The notes below the pieces were generated by a model. It was not told where the DNA came from, did no database searches, and saw nothing but the letters and a program-made list of their open reading frames with translations. DNA of 64,000 nt. It comes from Emydura subglobosa. Taxonomy: Eukaryota; Chordata; Testudines; Chelidae. The stretch lies in the NCBI GenBank assembly GCA_007922225.1, contig ML679974.1:6437105-6501104 (forward strand), given 5' to 3'. Positions 36,000 to 48,041 of the stretch are shown here, piece after piece (within the stretch, counting starts at the first letter, position 1; each line of letters starts with the position of its first letter). The position numbers and the translations under genes are program-made.

Positions 36000-36471
36000 C
36001 AGGGGTTGGCAACCTTTCGGACGTGGCATGCCACGTCTTCTCCCCTTTCCCCTGCTGCCCCCTCCCACGTGCTGTGGGCCTGGCGCACTGGCCAGGAGCC
36101 GCTCCTGGCCCCAAGCAGCACCACACAGCAGCCGCTCCCCCTCCCAGCCCCGCTCCTCTCCCAGTGCTGGGCCCATGTGACGTCACATGGGAGAGGAGTG
36201 GGGCCAGGAGGGGAGAGCGGCCAGGCCACTGCATGGCGTTGCTTGGGGCTGGGAGCGATGCAGCTCCAGCCAGGGTGCCACTGGGCCCATGTGGGAGAGG
36301 GGCAGAGCCGGAAGGGAGGAACAGCCGCTGTGCGACACTGCTTTCGGCCAGGAGTGGTGTGGCTCCCACCAGGGTGCCGCGGGGCCCACGTGGGTGAGAG
36401 GCGGGACTGGAAGGGGGGAGTGGCAAGTGGCATTCAAAATCATTGCGCATACCACAGGTTGCTGACCCCTG
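36000..36471. mobile_element. GC-rich hAT-type MITE (472 bp)
   Basis: The left end CAGGGGTTGGCAAC (36000-36013) mirrors the right end GTTGCTGACCCCTG (36458-36471). Flanking 8-mers TTGTACAG (35992-35999) and TTGTAGGG (36472-36479) agree at 6 of 8 positions, fitting an aged 8-bp hAT target duplication. The interior is very GC- and CpG-rich against an AT-rich background and holds about 2.5 diverged 100-114-bp repeat units plus several palindromes. Overlapping open frames on both strands (up to 179 codons) are proline/alanine/glycine-rich composition artefacts that ignore the element's structure; I do not call them genes. Confidence 0.88.
36090..36203. repeat. Palindrome cluster inside the MITE
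   Basis: Three inverted structures follow each other: GGCCAGGAGC / GCTCCTGGCC with 1-nt spacing (36090-36110), arms of 16 nt with 15 matches (36148-36163 and 36188-36203), and within that loop a perfect 20-bp palindrome at 36172-36191 centred on TGACGTCA, the consensus cAMP response element. Use as a regulatory site is inference. Confidence 0.75.
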
Positions 36472-36773
36472 TTGTAGGGTTTTATCTGAGAAACTATTTG
36501 GAAAGAAAATAATTAATAAGTTGCATTACTCATTGTGACCTAGGGATACATTGGCGGCAACTGACAGAGGCACAGGGATGCATAAGGGTTACAGGGATCC
36601 TTGGGGTCTGGTATCTACATACCAGTTCACCAAAGAGCAGTGGCAGTGTTAGACACTTGCAACCCATACAATCGCAGGGGGCCCTGAGGCAGCAAGAGGC
36701 CCCCTAACATGGTGACGCAATTCCTTGGACTCAGTAGTGGACTCAGAACTCACCCTACATGTGTGCAGGATGT

Positions 36774-36852
36774 AGCATGACCTCGCACGCATGGTGCATG
36801 CGAGGTTATGCTGTGCAGAGGATGCCATTTTGTACAGCAAAATGACATCCTC
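36774..36852. repeat. Two tandem hairpins
   Basis: Hairpin 1 (36774-36812) has 16-nt arms with 14 matches, one difference being a G-T wobble, around a 7-nt loop. Hairpin 2 (36818-36852) has 15-nt arms (GAGGATGCCATTTTG) with 14 matches around the loop TACAG. They lie 5 nt apart. They may be the interior of a small fold-back element or a structured RNA; no terminal repeats are evident. Confidence 0.6.
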
Positions 36853-36859
36853 CGTACAG

Positions 36860-38390
36860 GTAGGGGCCTGGGAATTGAGTTTTGCAGAAGGCCCTCAGGA
36901 GTCAAATGCCTCCACTGCCAAAGAGTCATGTAAGTTCTCTGCTGAAAACCTGTGTCACACCGGTCATCATAATCAATGCGAAGTGCACATATGGCTATTA
37001 TGTAAGAAGGGTGTCTGTTTGTGTGTGTCTGTGTGTGTACACACACTGAAAATTGTGATTTTACCAATGTGTATACGTTGAAAATTATGGTTTTAAGATC
37101 TGTGAATTGGCGCTGGTCAACATAAGTGGATAAACAAGGTTCTTTCAGGCAGAAGATGTTTGTTTATTGATCTGCCCACATGTAAAGTGAGGATTGTATA
37201 ATTCACTGTGAACACCTATTTACAGTCTAAGCAAAATGCTGATCAAATGATTGCAAAGACTGCAGGGGGGACTTTAAACAGCCAAAAGCATTGGTGGTTA
37301 TCCTGTTGGCAGGTAAAGATAGTGGATTTTTTTTGGATTATAACTGTAGGGACAGAGACAAATGCTGGATCTTTCCACTCAGGAGGCAAGAGGATGCTGG
37401 AAGGACTGTGGCTGAGTTTGTGCTCTGTATGACATGACTGTCTTGCTAGTTAGGTTCAAGCTCTAGTATGCATATTATAATTGTATTTGATATGTAACCC
37501 ATTGTTTCCAATATTTCTGCTTGCTATCATTTGAATCTCTGTTCTTAAAGTAAACTTAAACTTGCCTCCTCTACAAACTAATTTAAGTGCTGTGTGTTGA
37601 GTGGAGTTGTGTTCTCCCTATGGTGAAACTAGTAAGCTGTGGTGTACTTTCTTTGGGAACAGGACCTGGGAATGCTGAGCATCCAGTGGATCAGGCCTGG
37701 GCACTTCAGGGGGTTGGAGTGTGCCTATTGGTAACCTGTAAAGACAGAGAGGGGCCTGTGAAGGCCTGGAAGGCAGTGTTTGTGTTGCCAGTATCTGATG
37801 GTGCTGGGGTACTGACCCAAAGCAGGCACAGACATCCTGGGAAGCATTCCATTGATCACCTCATGTGGTTAGCTATAGTGCAAAAGGTTTTCCAGTTTAA
37901 ATTTTTCATCTAGGTCAACATACTGCATAATGGCATGCATAACTAATTCTTTCCTTACTAAAGCTGAATTCTCTTTCATAAGTAAAGTTTCAGCTTCAGA
38001 TGAAGATATGGAGGACGCTGAAATCATTCTGTAGCCTTAGACATTCAGTGTAGATTTTCCGGAACTCCAACTTCTGGCTGTGCAATCCTGTCATAATTAG
38101 CTATAGTGTTTTATGAAGATGCTAGGAAAGTAAGGGTGAAAGAAAAACAGCAGTGCTTGCTTAGAACACATTCATGAATATTTACTAAAATCTACATATA
38201 CTAAATGTCATTATAATAAATTGCTCTTTCCTAACTTCATTATTTGATTATATATTATATTTGATCATATCCTTTTCTCCCACATGATAAGAGGGTGACT
38301 TATGATTCAGTTTTACCAGCCCTTGGAGTTTCTCCATGACAATAGGAGAATGAAATGACATACTATAACATTTAATATAAGATTACGTGC
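36860..38390. other. Mostly unassigned; possible LTR-like segment
   Basis: A TG/CA microsatellite lies at 37017-37046. The part from about 37500 to 37870 has the AT-to-GC transition style of an LTR leader but no defined ends. No gene recognised. Confidence 0.3.
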
Positions 38391-38392
38391 AG

Positions 38393-38500
38393 GTGGAAAA
38401 GCAGTCCATACTCTAATGGTTAAAGCACAGCTCTGGGAGTTGAGTAATGTTTGTTCTGATTCTGGCTCTGCCATGAAGTCCTGTATCGCTTTGAATAAGT
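38393..38500 (+). mobile_element. tRNA-derived SINE head
   Basis: TCTAATGGTTAAAGCACAG resembles a tRNA A box, GTTCTGATTCTGGCTCTGCC resembles a decayed B box followed by the common SINE core, and TGAATAAGTT follows. The downstream 38500-38690 stretch (with AGAAGTGCTGAGCAC) looks like a further interspersed repeat that I cannot name. Confidence 0.65.
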
Positions 38501-38767
38501 TAGTTGGGTCCATGCTTTCAGAAGTGGCTTTTGATTTTGGTGCCTCTGGTTTTGAATGCTTGACTTGAGAAACCTAGACCCTGATATCCAGAAGTGCTGA
38601 GCACATGCCATTCCCAGTGACTTCAGCTAAAACTATTGGGTGGTCAGCATCTCTGAACATTCACGCGTCTGAAGGTATCTCAGGAAAATTTCATGCATTC
38701 ACAATTAGAGACCACTTTTGAATATGGTCCTAAACTGCTCAATGCCTCTATTTCCTCACCACTGTTT

Positions 38768-38789
38768 AAAAAAAAAAAAAAAAAAAAAA
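38768..38789 (+). repeat. Poly-A run (22 A)
   Basis: Homopolymer that may be the tail of a retroposed sequence, but no unit is clear upstream. Confidence 0.9.
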
Positions 38790-40420
38790 GCTTACTCAGA
38801 GGGGTGATGATCAATTCACTAATATTCATAAACTGTTTTGTAATTCTCAGACAAAGATGCCATAGGAATGCAAGGTATTAATTGCCTTTAAACTAAAGCT
38901 TTAATATTTTTATCACTGATGAAAATGCTTAGAGCATAAGCACAGACAAGACTACCTGAGTATGAAGTAGGGGCTTCCTCAGTTTACTGGCTTATTAAAA
39001 TGTAAAACAGTCTGCCTGTATCTTCATTTGCCTATCTACATCTTCATCTTCAAGTGAAGCCTTTGTTGTATTAACTTAGAATAAGCATAAACATGTTTTG
39101 GCAAATGCTCATTCAATCAATGAGAGGAAAATACAGATATGAAAGCAAAATCAATATAGTAGCAGCTGCTGTCACAACACCATAAAACTGAGTGAATTAC
39201 AATGTTGTACAGAGATTAAAAATAAAACATCTGCTAGTGTATAAACAAATTCCTATTATAGATGGCAGATATTAATGAAAACCATATTAATAATAAAGTA
39301 AGGACAGGAGGTGATTTTATCCTAATATTCTTATGGCTAGGTGGACTTACTGATAATTTTGAAGAAGCATTTAACACTTCACATAATTTGGCAAAAATCA
39401 CTACCTGTTAAGATAGGTTTGAGTCATTGAGCACAGTGTCTTCCAGTTCAAGGCCTAGATGGATACTTTATTCATTGCTCCATTTCTATCATCTGCAATA
39501 AATTCATATTATAGACTCTACTTAGTTCCTGCTTTTAGTATCTGCATTATGCAAACTACTAAAAAGCCACATGAATAAGGGAAGAACCCTTAAGTATAGA
39601 TCAGGTGACACAAATGCACAATCCAAAAATAAATGTACTGTAGCCGCTGCTTACTGTGAAGTTAACTTTTTATATTGGTATATTGAGTTCTGAAATGCTT
39701 TATTCATTCTCTCTCATTTTTGTTAGATTATTCTATTTATTTTAACCTACATTATGTTTTCTTGTTGGGAAAAGTACATATTTTGCTGTTGGTTGCATAT
39801 TATTTGGAGCAGAGGATTTGTGCCCATGACCTTTTCCTAGGAGTGCTTCTCTCTAAGGGAGTTTTAATGCTTCTTAGGTGCTAGATTTGTCAGCTTAAAA
39901 ATGATCTGTCATATGCTCTGCAGGCTGAAGTCCTCTGTTAATTTACAGAACAAATATGACAGAGACAGGACAAACTTTCCCACCCTGCCCATTAAATGTG
40001 CCAAAATTCTGGCCTGGAAAGACCTCTTCTAGTGATCAATAAGGAAATACAGTCTCCAGGCCCCCTGGGTCTTTGGCCTGTTGGCTGAGACTGCTAGCAG
40101 GGCTACCAGTATGTGCTAATTCAGCAGGCAGGTTTCGTAAATTGCATACCTGGCTCTTGGAGTGGACTGAGACCACCAACTCTTTCCATATAAGTGTTAA
40201 AGTTTGATTGTACCAAGATGGTTCTAAACGTTTTTCCTTGCCCTTTACTTTGCTGCCTATCCCACTTGGCTCTTTAGAGGCGTGTTTTGTACCCCCCAAA
40301 AATGCAGTATAAGGGAAGGTATTTATAGGGAGAAACAGTAGAAGAAATCACCAGAAATCTAATGAAGCAATTAATTTAAAAAATGGCACTTACAACACAT
40401 TTATTGAGCCAAAAGCCATT
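38790..40420. other. No recognisable feature
   Basis: AT-rich to about 39950, then an unassigned stretch. No domain or repeat named. Confidence 0.4.
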
Positions 40421-40424
40421 CTGT

Positions 40425-40490
40425 ACTTTAGTTTCCCCATCAGTAAAAGGGGAATAATACCCACTTCTGCAAAGTGTCTAAGTGTGCAAG
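40425..40490 (+). mobile_element. SINE core fragment
   Basis: TTTAGTTTCCCCATCAGTAA followed by AAGGGGAATAATACC is the conserved central part of MIR-like SINEs. Both ends are missing. Confidence 0.5.
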
Positions 40491-41559
40491 AGAAGGAGGA
40501 GAATGGTGCAGGAAATCAATGTTATCCATTTTAAAAGGTATGATACTGTCCCTGCAAAAATTTTAGTCTAAGAGAAATGTTAGCAGAGCTATAATAATTC
40601 AGGATGGGAGTTTTGAAAGGACTAATTGATTTTCAGTGTGGCTTGTGCTCCTAAGTCACTGAGGCCCCTTAAACTCCTACCTTCTGTTCCTGTGCCTACA
40701 TTTTCAGTCCTGAGGAATTGGTACTAGTGAAAATAGAAGCCCTCCCAGTGAGGGACATTTTGCCACATCTGTGGGAAAGGAGATGTCAAACTACGTGTTT
40801 CATGAATGGGTGTGGGGTAGCTCAGGTTCTGAAAACACCCACATTCTTTGAAGTGCCGCACTGAAATCCTTAAAGAAGAATGTTGTCAGGCAGAATGGAA
40901 ACACTCCTGAAAAATAATGGAAGCATGTTATGTGTTAGGAATATCAGTCTTTGCAGATTCTGAGTACTAGCCTGAAACAGGCATGTTGCAGTTATCAGAC
41001 AGAGGATTGCACATGTGCACAATGATAATTGGATTGCAAATATCCATTGTGCAAACTTCCCCACACTGCTTTGACAATGCACTTCAGTCTTCATTTGCTT
41101 TTCCACCATTGGTCCTTGCTGAAGCAGAGATTAAACATTTTGCCAAAAGTACAGTGCAATAAAGACCATGATGAAGAAAAATCACCTCAGTTGTCAGGTA
41201 ATCAGAACATGAACATAGGTCTTCAACTTAAAAAAAAGGATTAGTTCACTAACTTACTGCTCCATCTTCAAGAATCTGAAATAGCTATCAAGTGGAAACC
41301 AAGGCAATTAAATGGATTAGTATTTTTTGGTGATTGTCACTCTACTATTTATATTACTTGCACTGGCTGTCAATGGAGTACAATGTGAAATGTGGAAAAT
41401 GCCTGGTATTCTATTAATATATGTCCTGATGTTTGTTGTATTATTTGTTACATGACCTCCAGGGGTTAATTCAGGCATGGTTGAATTTACATATAAATAC
41501 TTTAAAGTGGACAAACATTTCTAATAGCTCTCTATTTATCAGTACATAAAAAGAAAATG

Positions 41560-42180
41560 GAGGAGCCAATTTCTTTGAAGTTTTACTTCCCCCATTCTGG
41601 GATCAGCTGGCTGGCTGGTCCCTCCTTGGGAAGATCCCAGCTTGTAACTTTGAGGGGCCTTGAAATGGAAAACCAACCTCCCCACTCTCCCCCCTCAAAA
41701 AAAAAAAAATCAAATTTAGGACTGATAAAAAGTCAGTCTGACGAACAGGAGGAGAGACAGGGACTGCTGGAGTTCAGACAGAGCACCCCCATATCCCTGA
41801 GGCCGGAATACTAGGTGTGAGACAAATACATGTAGACTGTTTATTATATTAAAAATCCCTTTCTTATGCTGCTTTCGTTCCTACTGCTGAGATTAAACAA
41901 TACTTTGCTTTGAAAATTCCGGTTTGGGACACAGTATTCATTGCTGGTCACAAGCTCCCAGAGGGAAGAAGTGCAGGCACAGAGTCCAGCCAGACCTGCT
42001 GAACAATCACATTTGGTACACAGGATACAGTAGCCCTGAACCGGATCCGAGAGTGGAACAATTGTGAGATTCTATCCTTGGGAGGTAAAGGCTCAAGGTC
42101 TATAAAGCCTGGGAGAGTGCACTGAGGAAGAAGCTACAGAAAGGGGTGTGAGGTGCAGCTTGCCCTGAACTGTGACATAC
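41560..42180 (+). mobile_element. LTR-like repeat (R-U5 style)
   Basis: A block with GATTAAACAATACTTTGC and, downstream, GGTAAAGGCTCAAGGTCTA, ending GCAGCTTGCCCTGAACTGTG. Its layout (A-rich polyadenylation-like zone, then a GC-richer leader) matches other LTR-like repeats of this window. No ends with target duplications are defined. An A-run at 41697-41709 lies inside. Confidence 0.4.
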
Positions 42181-43365
42181 ACATTATGATGGGAGATTTT
42201 TTTGTCTAGAGTGCCATATAAAGAGCAAGCCTCCCCTGAAGTGGGAGAAGTGAAATGAAAGGGAAAAAGTGAAAACTATAATGAGAAGGAGAAGCGGGTG
42301 AAGGAAAGGCCTTTTTAATGAACACAATATATTTTCTCAGGTTTTCATACTCCTCCACAGCATCTGTCACTCAGCTTGACATCTCTCCCTTTCCGCTGAG
42401 CAAAAGTGACTGAGAGAACTCTGAAACTTGAAAAGAGAAGAAATCTGAGATGGCGCCAGTAAACACTACAGCAGAAACAATAGTTTTGCAGAGGTGCCTC
42501 TTACCCCTTCTCTGAACACATGATGAGAAAATAATAAAAGCAACTTCAGGAAAGCAATGGACTCTTGGCAGCCTCTGACACAACAGCATGTTCAGCAAGT
42601 CTGGTGTTGACCTAATTTGGTGACTGCAAAGCTAAATGCTAAAACAGGGACCTTAATTTATTATGAAAAGAAATGTTGACTCTGTGACTGGCTTTCACAG
42701 TTCTTACTATTTAGAATTGCACTTTGAAGGTTTAACACTGTGTAGTGTTAAAAGAGCAATTGTTTCCAGTCAAGGAGCCTACTTAGTATTCAGAGAATTT
42801 AGCAGCTGGTTTACTGCAAATAAATCTCAAAGCCCTCCCATATTGCTGTCTGCATAGATTTTACTTTAATTTTCTTCCTGGATGAAGTGTTAAGTATGAA
42901 TGACCGCAAGAGATGAATATTATGGTGGTAAATTGACTGATTTTGCACATGTGCCTTCTTGCCGATGAACAAACTAGACTGTGCCATGCCTCGTTGCAAA
43001 ATAATAGAGAGTACATCCTGAAATATTGAAGTATTGTGTTGCTTGAAAGCCAGTTTTAAGAAATTAAATCGAACCATCTCATGGCCAAAATGATACTTCA
43101 TGTGATGGCAAATTGTGCAGTAGGACATACTTTCCCCCTGCAACACCCAGCAGAGCTGTATTGCGGAAAAGAGCTTCCCAGGAACCTGTGAGGTGTCTAT
43201 TTCAATGCTGAAAAATTATTTCAAAACTTTTCAAGAGAACAATATAGGGGGCTTTCCTATCTGGAAAATGAGATCTCTATCTGCTGCAGCCTTTAAAGGC
43301 CTCAGTTGCCTCTACCTGATTTGCTAAGTTCATCCAAGGGAGGAGGGACACTTTGCTATCTATAA
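42181..43365. other. No recognisable feature
   Basis: No gene or repeat identified by eye. Confidence 0.4.
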
Positions 43366-43375
43366 TTGCGAGAGT

Positions 43376-43452
43376 TCTGTGGCAACTTAAAGACTAACAA
43401 ATTTATTTGGGCATAAGCTTTCATGGGCAGAAACCCACTTCGTCGGATGCAT
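43376..43452 (-). mobile_element. Truncated interspersed repeat tail
   Basis: On the minus strand it reads GATGCATCCGACGAAGTGGG, a short hairpin-forming stretch, then GAAAGCTTATGCCCAAATAA and a TTAGTCTTTAAG segment. I recognise this as a common amniote repeat tail, but I am not certain of its family. It is cut off at both ends. Confidence 0.5.
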
Positions 43453-43639
43453 TGTTATCTATAATATTTGTAGGGCAGGGAACTGGGAGCACTTACTTCA
43501 GGAAAGTAGTCTTCTTGGTTCTGATTACATCCATGAGTGCCATTTATTTCTTCTGTTGGGATGGTACCCAGAGGAAGAGGGTGGAAGTATGCACAGTGAC
43601 TCCAGTGGGGCATCAGGCAAAGAGTCTTCAGAGAGGAAG

Positions 43640-44101
43640 CTCTGGGGGCACTATTCCATTCCAGAGCAGGAGATAATACTTGAGCGAGTCCAGGAGGGGC
43701 TAAGAGACACTTTGAAAACTAACTGAGGAGGAGCAAGAGCCATGGTACTGTGGTAGGCCCTGTTGGACAGATTTGAGGACGGGGCTGCAGGCCGACACCA
43801 GAAGATAGGAGACTGTGATAGGCCCTGTTGGATTAGAACTGAGCCCAGGGAGGGCTGCAGAAAGAGACCCGTGAGGGTACTGTGATAGGCCCTGTTCAAC
43901 TGTTTACCCCATAAGGGGTCTGTTCTGTGTGTTTGTTTCACATACGGACTGTGTGTGACTCTGCCAGAGGGCTGAGTCACTGAAAAGCAGCCAGAGAAGT
44001 TATCTGCCAGCAGAGGTCACCACAAGCAACACAGAGAACATGCAGGTGCAGCCATACGTGGCTGGTAGGGGTGCTCACGAGAGGTGACTGGGCCCCGTCA
44101 C
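43640..44101 (+). mobile_element. LTR/leader-like fragment with 65-bp tandem repeats
   Basis: ACTGTGRTAGGCCCTGTT occurs at 43747, 43812 and 43879 (periods 65 and 67 bp), each of the first two followed by a GGGCTGCAG-containing segment. The block closes with GGGCCCCGTCACAG, like the end of an LTR. It has no coding domain. Confidence 0.45.
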
Positions 44102-46350
44102 AGAATTTGTCACCATAAGCATTCTTAATATTTATAGAACTTAAGTGGTTAATTCTCTTTTATTTGATGGGGGAAATGTATCACATACATGAAAATAGGG
44201 TTTTATCACTTACATGAGAAGAGAATGCCTGAACAGCAGAGAAAAGGAAGAGACATTCTTCAGACATGATGGCTAGTAAAAAAAAAAAGAAAGAAAGAAA
44301 AGAAAAAACCCAAACAGTGGATATCTGGGGAGTCTTTTAGGAGAAGACCGAACTGCGATAGCAAAACACACCATGTCTAACAGGAGAACATTGCCCCTAG
44401 GCAGTCTTTCAGAAAGCAAGCATTTAGCATACAAGGACAAGAGGGAACCAGCATAAAGAAGGTGATGACGCAGACATCACAGCTGTGAGAAATAAGCAAC
44501 CAGCCAAAGATGCACAACCCGTCACTGGTCCCTTGGCTAGTGTTCGAGTGTACTTGCACATTCTGTCTGAACTCTGTTGCCTATTCCTTGGCTTTTCTGA
44601 GGTGGAGAAGCATAAGCAATATCTCCTTAATATCCAGTGACATCAGGTCATCTGTTCAGCAGATCAGCTGATACTTTCCATGCTTTTGTTAACAGTACTT
44701 CCTGACTGCCCTTGCCAACATGCTACACTTCCAGGGGAATAATGATATTGACAGCCAGACGCATGATGCTTCTTCTATGTATGGTTATTATAGCTCCCTT
44801 ACTGCTTTCTCAATACAGTATAGGGCATAGGAAAAATGATCTCAATCCTTCATGTTTCCTTTGGTGAAATCATCTAGTAACCATGGGAGTGATAGCAAGG
44901 AAAAGATGCTTTGGTGTCAGCACATTAATTACTATAGTTTTAGTACTCTACTAGTTTCTCACTCTTCCTCACCCTTTGGCTGGATAGTGGCATGCCTTAA
45001 GAGTTTCTGGAGGCTTCTAGACTCCATCATTATTTAACAGCATGTTAACGAGGGAGTGCGTCCTTTGCTGCAGTCTTTATGGCCATATTAAAGTAAAAGA
45101 TTATCTAACCAACACACAGCTTTGATTGATCTGATTGTTGCTTTGATCTAGTTCTCATTATTTGTACATAATACTGCAAAGTAACAAAGCGTGGCATGAA
45201 GCTTATTAAATGATATTCTGAAGTCAGGGAATCCGATTGTTTCTTAAGCATGTCATTATAGAATGTTTTGATTGAATGTAACTGTATTCATTCAGTCCCT
45301 TAATAAACCGAGCGATAACACTCCAGAAGGATCGGGGAATTGGGAGATGCCTCAGATTGCGTGATCTCCATTTTGAAGCCATTTAGATTAGAGATGGTTC
45401 TGGACCAAAATCACTGGACAGATGATTACTGGACATCTGAACATTGTGGATGTTAAGATTTGGATCCAGGCCCAAACTGTGGCTTGGCCTCCCTTTTAAT
45501 AATAAAAGCATGTTATTGCAGGCATTGGTGATTTTATGTGCATACTGATATGATCGTGTGAATGAAATATCAGTGCAGTGCATGGTTTTGTCCCACGTGG
45601 CTTTTGACCACTCTCCAATTACTGCACAACTCTTTCTGGTATTGGGAGCTTGATAACTGCACACTTTGATGCCAGCATTAGTCTTCCACATGAGTATGTC
45701 CTGAAAGGAGTTCTACTACAAACTAAGACTGCTGAATCACTTCCAATTAGAGCTGATTTGCTGATGCTGCTTGGTAAGCTGTTTAACACATATTATAGGT
45801 GAGAGACAAAAGAGATAGGGAATTGTGTATTCTTCTTTTGAGTGAGCAAGATAGTTGCAGTACTCAATAAACGTGCCCAGAGATCTGGTGTGATTGGGTC
45901 AAGATTGGTTTCATGCTGGCCCAGTCTGTGCTTGTTGAACCTCTTGCCTGGTTAGGGCTGTGTGCCATAGCAGGTCGGCTCTGCTGATTGTAATCTGATG
46001 TTACAGCTCTAAACCAGATGGAAAGGAAGAAACTCCATGTAAAACCTGGTTTAAAAAAAAAAAAAAAAAAAAAGACATCAGCAAACATTGGGTATCTGTA
46101 TTGCAGCTTACAAAATGTTGTCAATAATATGTCTACATCTCTGGCAGAAGGTCCCTATGAGCCCCATCATAGAGAAGTGACACTTCATCTGCCCACAGAA
46201 TAATTTTTTTTAACAAGAATGAGGTCAGCAACCCTTCAATAAAACGGAAATGAAGTCTGAGTTCAAGTTGAAATGGTCACTCTTTGTAAACTGAGAAACT
46301 TTACAAAGAAGTCTCATGTGGCCTGTGGCTGGCTGACCATCTCAGTGCAA
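44102..46350. other. No recognisable gene
   Basis: Contains an A/AAAG-rich run (44278-44308) and a 21-A homopolymer (46053-46073). Nothing else named. Confidence 0.4.
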
Positions 46351-47089
46351 GCTTGATTTCTGACAATATCTTAAACTCCTTTTAGCTTCCCTGTAACTTA
46401 AATTTTGTCTACACTCCCCTCACAATATGCAAAGTAATTCCTCCCTCTGTAGATTTTAGAACAGATTCGGTTGAATTTCTGGTCCATGGCTTCCTGCATA
46501 AGACCAGGTGAACTCATCTGGTATTTGGCTACAGGCACTTCAACTGGCAAACTTGTTTCTCCTCTGCATTTTATGATCATTCCTTCTGATTTCAGTCAGC
46601 ACAGACTCTCCCTTGGAGCCACTATATCTCACTCCTGGGGGCTTCTGGACACCTGATTTGCCATCTCTCAGCGCTTTGACTTCACAGCCACGTCCTTTTT
46701 TTGGTGAGAAATTGAAAATAAAATTTCACATCTTAGTGCTGATGCATCAAAGACTTCATTTGGAGGCTGCCTGCATTGTTGATATCAATGAATCGTCATG
46801 TCAGACACTTAGCAGCATCTGGCTTGTTTTCTTGGTACTATCTGCATTATTGACTCACCAGGGCTCTCTCCTCAAGGTCCAGGTCCAGTGTTGTGAAACA
46901 TTTTAGTGTTAGGGAAGAGCTCTGGTTGGCTTTTGGTACCAATTTCCTTTATTGCTTCAATGCATTGTACTCTCAGTGCAGTCTGGCCTCTTGCTCTAAT
47001 TCCTTCCAAAGACTTTGGCCTGTCTGCAAAGTCTTACTGGGCTGCCACACTTGTGGTTTCCTTTCTCTCATTTGCCATTACCAGTATGG

Positions 47090-47275
47090 AGGAAGTAAGA
47101 GGATGTAGAGGTTTCAAGAAATGGCAAGGGTGTAAGTGCGTTTGGTGTTCCTTATACATGTATGTGGCTGCGATATGTGATATGTGCTATAAGGACCAAG
47201 TATGGAGGAGGTGCTTCATCTGTTCACAGTATGTCACTCCAATTAATGAGCGCTCTCAGAGAATGACTTAAGCTC
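47090..47275 (+). pseudogene. Possible second DIRS gag zinc-knuckle fragment
   Basis: An open frame (within 46906-47271) ends with RGFKKWQGCKCVW and then ICDMCYKDQVWRRCFICSQY, followed by TPINERSQRM. The spacing of Cys pairs and the Arg-rich end resemble the Cys-rich segment near the N-terminus of DIRS gag, as seen in the copy at 27050. The following basic, serine-rich stretch (to about 47500) would fit the gag linker. No RT or recombinase follows, so this would be a stand-alone fragment. It could be coincidence; a protein-profile search would decide. Confidence 0.35.
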
Positions 47276-48041
47276 TTCTGGTGTCCTCAGGGCATACCAA
47301 TTAGTTTGACATTTGGACAGCAAAATATGTCTGGAAGCCTTTGCCTTCAAAAAAATAAACCTGTGTTGAACTCCCACTCTGTGCATCAAGACTCCACATG
47401 AGTGATTGCTCTGACTCAGGCCGGGGGCTGAAAAAGGATTGGCCCCACAGCATTATTTCAGCATCCACAAAGTATTCTGCTCACCAAAAAGCAGCGGTGC
47501 CCGTAGGTCATGTTAAGGTTTGGACACCACTAATATCTCCGTGCACCATTCCTGCATACTGTAAACTTTCCTTTAAGGTGAAGTGTTGCCTCTTAAGAGC
47601 TCTTCTTCTGACCAGAATCATACAGAAACTGACAATTCATACGGAGTGGCTGAGATGAGCATAAAGCACTTTTACAAGTTATTTTCTTTCTCCATACTAT
47701 GTCATTCCTTCCTGCTGGGTCAGATGAACAGAAGACTATGACAAAACAGATTACTAGTGAGTAATCTTCCCTCCATGTGTTCAGTTTCATGGACACACAC
47801 TAAAACTCATAGTAGAAATCAGAGAGCACCTGAATTTTCCCTGGAAATAAACCATATGTAATAACTGTGGTAAAGTCAGGCCAGATGGCTACAAAAGGGT
47901 ATAATATCTGTGATCCAGGAAGTGGGTGGGCACGTGCCCGCCCACTGCTAAAGGCCTCTCCCCTTGGGGGGAAGAGTCACTGGACCCAGGACACAACTGA
48001 TTGCGTGGGACAAAGAATAAAAAAAGGAGTGGGCGTGGGTG

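Noticed and set aside
35911..36512. Overlapping open frames of up to 179 codons on both strands at 36 kb
   Set aside because: They lie in the GC-rich hAT MITE, span its edges, have proline/alanine/glycine-rich composition and occur in five frames at once. They are composition artefacts.
37017..37046. TG/CA microsatellite as a regulatory Z-DNA element
   Set aside because: Common simple repeat with no nearby promoter or gene.
38393..38470. Possible tRNA gene (A- and B-box-like motifs)
   Set aside because: The boxes are decayed and followed by a SINE core; no cloverleaf with a proper acceptor stem can be formed by eye. It is a SINE head.
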